10,827 nt of DNA from Clostridia bacterium (GTDB lineage: Bacteria; Bacillota; Clostridia; Oscillospirales; Acutalibacteraceae). Shown piece after piece: positions 8,201-10,827 of this stretch. Where the stretch lies: positions 1-10,827 of the forward strand of contig JAKSQR010000037.1 of assembly GCA_024404065.1 (NCBI GenBank). The letters are read 5' to 3'. Position 1 is the first letter of the stretch. Every line of letters starts with the position of its first letter. The notes beneath the pieces were generated by a model. It was not told the origin of the DNA. It worked only from the letters and a program-made list of their open reading frames with translations, and did not search any database. Made by a program: the position numbers and the translations under genes.

Positions 8201-10527
8201 GCTTCTGAAGGTGAACCGCTTGTTTCAAGCCAGTCAGGAAGCCAGTTTGCAGGAATAAGCTGGAATACTGTACCATCAAGAAGGTCAAAGAGGATTGGAG
8301 CTACCTGGTCAGCAGGTGTCTTAGCTACTGAGTAGGTACCACGGTTCTCTGATGGATACTGCCTTCTGAGTGCAGCAAAACGTGACCAAACATTGTTACA
8401 GAGGTTAAGCCATACTGCACGAGCCTGTGAGTTATATGCTGTAAAGCTCTGAGTTGAGGAGTTGAACTGACCTGAGAGGAGAGTCATGTACTGTGAAAGA
8501 CCCCACATAAGGAACTCAAGGATAAGAGTTTCAAAGTTGGTATCCTGCTCAAGTGAGTAACCAATACCTTCCTTAACTGAGAAGAGAGCGTTGAAGAAGA
8601 AAGCACCGATTGATGCTGCGATATCTGCTGCAGCTCTGGGAACAGTAACGTTAGTACCGTCTGAAAGTGTCTTTGTTTCTGTGTAGGGAAGAACTGCAAG
8701 GTTTGTATCTGTAGTACCCTTAGGTGTGTAGGACTGACCTAACTCTACAGTGTAGTGATACTTATCAAGTCTGTCGAAGTAGTTATTTTCGGGAATGAAC
8801 TTAGCTGCAAGTGATGCAAGACCATAAGCACCAACTGATGCGATAGAGTCAGCCCATTCGGGGAAGTAACAACCATCGATGAACATGTTAAGAACTATCT
8901 TAAGGATGTATGCGTAAACAGCAGATGTGGGAACCTGGAACTGCTGTCTGATAAACTTAGGATTGATGTAGTCTGCTCTTGAAGAATCAGATGTGTTTGC
9001 AAGAGTACCATCAGCAATCTTGTTTACAGGTGTAGCCTCAAAGTCGATACTACCTGTTGTGTCGTAAACGATATCTTCAGGATCGTCAACATAGAGAAGC
9101 TGACCATCAATTGCCTGGTAAATATCGCCATGTTCTTCTGTAGTTACAGTCTTTGAAAGCTCATCTGCAGGAATCTTGATATCTTCGGGAACTTCAAGAC
9201 CAAAGAGTGGGAAGAGGCCGGGAAGGATACGGATAACATCACCAAGAAGTGACATAAAGTTATCTGTAAGACCAATCTTACCAGGCTGAAGAACTACGAA
9301 TGTTTCAAGAGCGCCTTCATTGAAGAGCCAGTTAAGAAGCTTTGTAATCTGAGGAATGGGGTATGTCTTCTCATCCTCTGAGTAAACGATAGCGGGAGCA
9401 CCGTTGGCAACGAAGAGACCTTCGATAGCGCCGATAATGGTGTTGTAAAGTGTATCGCTCATAATAGCGGTATCGCCCTTACCATCGTTAGCTGTTTCAT
9501 CAATACCAAGAAGGCCAACAAGGAGACCCTTGAGGAGGTCACCGATTGTGCCACCAAGGAGAGCTCTGATTACGTTATTAACAAGGTCATAGATGGACTG
9601 GTTAAGAGATGCACCCTTACCATTACCAACGTTAGGATCTGCTAATGCAGGAAGGAAACCTTCCTTGCCAGGGCCAAGAACTGAGAAACCACCAGTTTCT
9701 GCTGAAGCGCCTGTACCATCAACAAGGAGCCAGTTTATAATATCCTGAATACCCTTGTCATAAGTCCAGCCAGCAGGAGCTTCATCAGCGTTTGTGTTCC
9801 AGAGAGCACCATAAAGTGTGTTCTTAAGGAAGCCGGGGAAATCGTTAAAGAGCTTTTCAGTTACATCACTGATGCCCTTGATAGTGCCATCAAGTGTACC
9901 GAAACCAAGCTGGCTTGTAGCAATCTTTTTAAGAACGTTTCTGTTATCGGAAAGGAATCTTACAAGCATTGTAAGAACGGTAAGGTCACTTGCACCTGTA
10001 ATGCCGTCCTTTGCAGGAACGTTACGGCATACTCTGGATGCGGATTCCTGATTACCAAGTGCGTCAACGCTGAGACTTTCAACATCGCCGAAGTTAAGAG
10101 CGCCAACAACCATGCCGATAAGACCACTGCCTACACCGATACCGATAACCTTAATCTTAATAACCTTCTGAAGAAGGTCACCATCTTCGTTATTGATACC
10201 CTGAAGTGCGCAGTAGAGTGTGTAAAGAACGCCGTCGATAGATGTTAAGTCAGCTGTAAGAGCAGCTGAAGCATACCATTCATCAAGAACAGCTTCGTTG
10301 TCAAACTTGAGGTTTAAGTTATAAAGTAAGCCATCAAGTAAGTCAAGAATCTGTGTAGCACCTTCCTCAGCAGTGAGGGTAATGGTGTTAACGGAGTTCA
10401 TGTGTACTGTTGGGTTTGATCTGTAAGCTTCTGGGTCTAAGTTCTTAGCAAAAGCTGAGAGACTAAAACAAGAAGAGAGCATTACAAATGCAAGCACCAG
10501 AGCAAGTACTCTTTTTGCCTTTTTCAT
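5206..10527 (-). CDS. Giant secreted dockerin-containing protein of unknown function
   Basis: This 1773-residue exported protein has an N-terminal signal peptide, with likely cleavage after the AFA at 25-27. Residues about 45-900 are rich in hydrophobic and amphipathic helices with recurring LLDG, LLGG and FPLxG patterns; I recognise no family and no catalytic motif. Residues 900-1420 are mixed alpha/beta and unassigned, with a calcium-loop-like D1147-x-D1149-x-D1151-G. Two FIVAR-like helical modules follow (about 1439-1494 and 1530-1582), then a beta-rich lead-in (about 1594-1682). The type I dockerin has two EF-hand-like loops: D1684, N1686, D1688, D1692, D1695 and D1720, D1722, N1724, N1728, D1731. 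A 34-residue tail follows, without LPXTG or S-layer motifs. The dockerin should bind a cohesin on a scaffold or cell-surface anchor. The start has GGAGGTG 7 nt upstream. Strong C-ending codon preference in the part checked suggests high expression. The role is probably structural, adhesive or substrate-binding; this is inference. Confidence 0.9.
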   Translation of the reverse strand: MKKAKRVLALVLAFVMLSSCFSLSAFAKNLDPEAYRSNPTVHMNSVNTITLTAEEGATQILDLLDGLLYNLNLKFDNEAVLDEWYASAALTADLTSIDGVLYTLYCALQGINNEDGDLLQKVIKIKVIGIGVGSGLIGMVVGALNFGDVESLSVDALGNQESASRVCRNVPAKDGITGASDLTVLTMLVRFLSDNRNVLKKIATSQLGFGTLDGTIKGISDVTEKLFNDFPGFLKNTLYGALWNTNADEAPAGWTYDKGIQDIINWLLVDGTGASAETGGFSVLGPGKEGFLPALADPNVGNGKGASLNQSIYDLVNNVIRALLGGTIGDLLKGLLVGLLGIDETANDGKGDTAIMSDTLYNTIIGAIEGLFVANGAPAIVYSEDEKTYPIPQITKLLNWLFNEGALETFVVLQPGKIGLTDNFMSLLGDVIRILPGLFPLFGLEVPEDIKIPADELSKTVTTEEHGDIYQAIDGQLLYVDDPEDIVYDTTGSIDFEATPVNKIADGTLANTSDSSRADYINPKFIRQQFQVPTSAVYAYILKIVLNMFIDGCYFPEWADSIASVGAYGLASLAAKFIPENNYFDRLDKYHYTVELGQSYTPKGTTDTNLAVLPYTETKTLSDGTNVTVPRAAADIAASIGAFFFNALFSVKEGIGYSLEQDTNFETLILEFLMWGLSQYMTLLSGQFNSSTQSFTAYNSQARAVWLNLCNNVWSRFAALRRQYPSENRGTYSVAKTPADQVAPILFDLLDGTVFQLIPANWLPDWLETSGSPSEALVYYWLADSLCKFDIQQFLGLLEANSHGELNLPVTTLLIRVIDRVLSIVVGGNAILPPCSEGTSNRNPLTGANTTLTTLEAFLGNGQSIASFLQMLLYYLNIYFQPIALTIFPLLGSKSVKSATYKRAATDGTTVNYLNGHQITAEELADYYNSYEADQNAVPFAGKVNYQSQAKAEALADAIGQTAADVKKVTVDGADRYEVTFPEKFTSIAAANAAAEAATAFSGYECYASSKTVNRRISYTILQKMDYLTTAATETINHEYDPATGAATDTWYTYTNFRRAQVITKNGTKRSGQYGEVVYGDGFKANFTEDYPSNSAYYFIRLNDSLMDAQDTVDAFKTYTESTLPQAYGEWMMYWVYMQLNTLRIYDKDSDGVINVRYDTNPSAPSVEYPFYATSGTSKEVNHTTNKTYNFNAVNTKETIKAALSYAAETDEEGKLIHNVTLSDYEAEAIVRLALQNRDFDITKDDNGEYYRGTYQWPTLLANATNLAKVQTLCNSLGFTLVQDGEDTTIERPAFALIGNRINGKADFGTYWGYTTKTITENGEEIEVNDNFDKALATISLTPKTTYDVNDKTNEGKEANNIQQAYIDFAKNVPANDEALNDHYDDISWRAEVAEDQINIHPSLNTLNFVLQLTKNAYYPAGQQNGRNKVWNLQTGDLYPAYSKSTFEAFQRAYEFGDQLKTAIENGATTITQSLVTTAYQNILDKFKKLEEYGGAADWAALLNYIMQAQDILSGPLGVDENGIVKDAENGYTQETLNNLITALAAAETLYNNNRTTFDTDHQDEVDDEATDLASVINNLKFPEGVLPDLKIIEEYTGTIDLTPYRAENDNRQLGVISGLEEGVGLTQEVADESIYVTGYQLNGNDKKAGVDAAAYGNGTGATYRVYNTVTGEVVKYYAVIIGDLNGDTRIDGADKTILAVYDEQALQSSMPTYLQAAADVDHNGEINLNDIAKIKAHYTYASQAGIDNAPIDGTISQTGSLTIIPATSAIAD

Positions 10528-10534
10528 AAAAATG

Positions 10535-10541
10535 CACCTCC
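10535..10541 (-). promoter_or_regulatory. Strong ribosome binding site of the large dockerin gene
   Basis: GGAGGTG on the minus strand is a near-perfect anti-16S match, 7 nt from the ATG whose complement is at 10525-10527. It fixes the start and agrees with the signal peptide beginning exactly there. Confidence 0.9.
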
Positions 10542-10629
10542 ATGTGGAATGTGTATGTGCTTTTGCAGCACATTAAAGTTTACATTCATATATATATAAG
10601 GGAGTTGTTGCACAATGCCTATGTACTTT

Positions 10630-10658
10630 TTAATAATTTGTAAAGAAATTATGAACAA
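10630..10658 (-). promoter_or_regulatory. Weak candidate promoter for the large dockerin gene
   Basis: On the minus strand, TTGTTC (complement of 10653-10658) and TATTAA (complement of 10630-10635) are 17 bp apart, which would give a leader of about 95 nt. Both boxes are poor matches. Alternatives in the same AT-rich stretch include TTGTGC/TATATG nearer the gene and CTGTCG/TATAAA further upstream. A promoter must lie in this region, but which one is used is uncertain. An inverted repeat AATTTG/CAAATT (10657-10662 and 10671-10676) next to the candidate -35 box could be an operator. Confidence 0.3.
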
Positions 10659-10685
10659 TTTGTGAACAAGCAAATTTTATATACT

Positions 10686-10728
10686 TTATGCACAAAACGA
10701 CAGATTATGGTGTGTTTATTATGCACAA
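10686..10728 (+). repeat. Pair of TTATGCACAA direct repeats (DnaA-box-like)
   Basis: The identical 10-mer TTATGCACAA occurs at 10686-10695 and 10719-10728, 33 bp apart start to start. Each contains TTATGCACA, a full match to the TTATNCACA DnaA-box consensus. A one-mismatch copy in the opposite orientation is at 10661-10669. They lie upstream of the large gene in AT-rich DNA. They could be binding sites for DnaA or for another regulator. Confidence 0.5.
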
Positions 10729-10827
10729 TTATTCCATTTTAGAAATATATTTTTGCGGGTGTTTTAGTGGACGTCAAGGGTGGAAAATGTGGGGAGTTTT
10801 CGAGGGATTTGCAAGCAATTTACGGGT
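10729..10827. other. Non-coding right edge, G-rich end of the upstream region
   Basis: Together with the sites above, this completes a 300-nt gene-free stretch upstream of the large gene. An AT-rich part gives way to a G-rich part after about 10754, with GTGG at 10767, 10780 and 10789. Short + strand frames beginning at GTG 10767 and ATG 10788 stay open to the window end, but they are too short to judge and resemble nothing I know. Confidence 0.4.

Noticed and set aside
10588..10598. AT dinucleotide run in the leader of the large gene
   Set aside because: At about 11 bp it is too short to call a meaningful microsatellite in an AT-rich leader; it may only form part of a -10-like region.
10528..10680. 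Riboswitch or structured leader RNA upstream of the large gene
   Set aside because: I found no long stems, no terminator/antiterminator pair and no conserved riboswitch core; only one short inverted repeat is present.
1..10827. CRISPR array, tRNA or rRNA gene, transposase, phage or defence genes
   Set aside because: Both strands were read; there are no regularly spaced repeats of CRISPR type, no cloverleaf candidates and no proteins of those families.

Overview
The window looks like chromosome of a gut or rumen anaerobe of the Clostridia, most likely Oscillospiraceae/Ruminococcaceae. The main clue is a very long secreted protein ending in a type I dockerin. Supporting clues are the galactokinase motif style, the M42 peptidase pair and a YhhN-family membrane protein. 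This placement is an inference from protein style; there is no rRNA or other taxonomic marker.

Left half (1-4512, + strand): a tightly packed operon. It enters the window inside a galactokinase gene that lacks its N-terminus. Two consecutive M42-family metallo-aminopeptidases follow, then a GNAT-type acetyltransferase and a YhhN-like (lysoplasmalogenase family) membrane protein. Junctions are 2 nt apart, overlapping by 8 nt, overlapping by 7 nt and 21 nt apart, so the genes are probably co-transcribed. A clear rho-independent terminator ends the operon at 4481-4512. The functions (galactose phosphorylation, peptide trimming, acyl transfer, ether-lipid turnover) do not form one obvious pathway.

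Right half (4557-10527, - strand): two exported proteins. A 156-residue lipoprotein with a DUF4430-like body has its own well-formed promoter (5108-5136) and its own terminator (4557-4586), which converges on the operon terminator. Upstream of it lies a 5.3 kb gene for a 1773-residue secreted protein. That protein has a signal peptide, about 900 residues of hydrophobic and amphipathic helical sequence of no family I recognise, and a mixed central region with one calcium-loop-like motif. These are followed by two FIVAR-like helical modules, a beta-rich lead-in and a C-terminal dockerin. It ends at a UUCG-capped terminator. A dockerin implies attachment to a cohesin-bearing scaffold or cell surface, as in cellulosome- or amylosome-type systems. 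No catalytic domain is visible, so the role may be structural, binding or adhesive.

Right edge (10528-10827): AT-rich upstream DNA of the large gene, with a strong ribosome binding site, weak promoter candidates and two identical TTATGCACAA direct repeats that match the DnaA-box consensus. A G-rich end with three GTGG motifs may be the leader of the next gene. I see no RNA gene, CRISPR array, insertion sequence, phage gene or defence system. The most novel item is the large dockerin protein.
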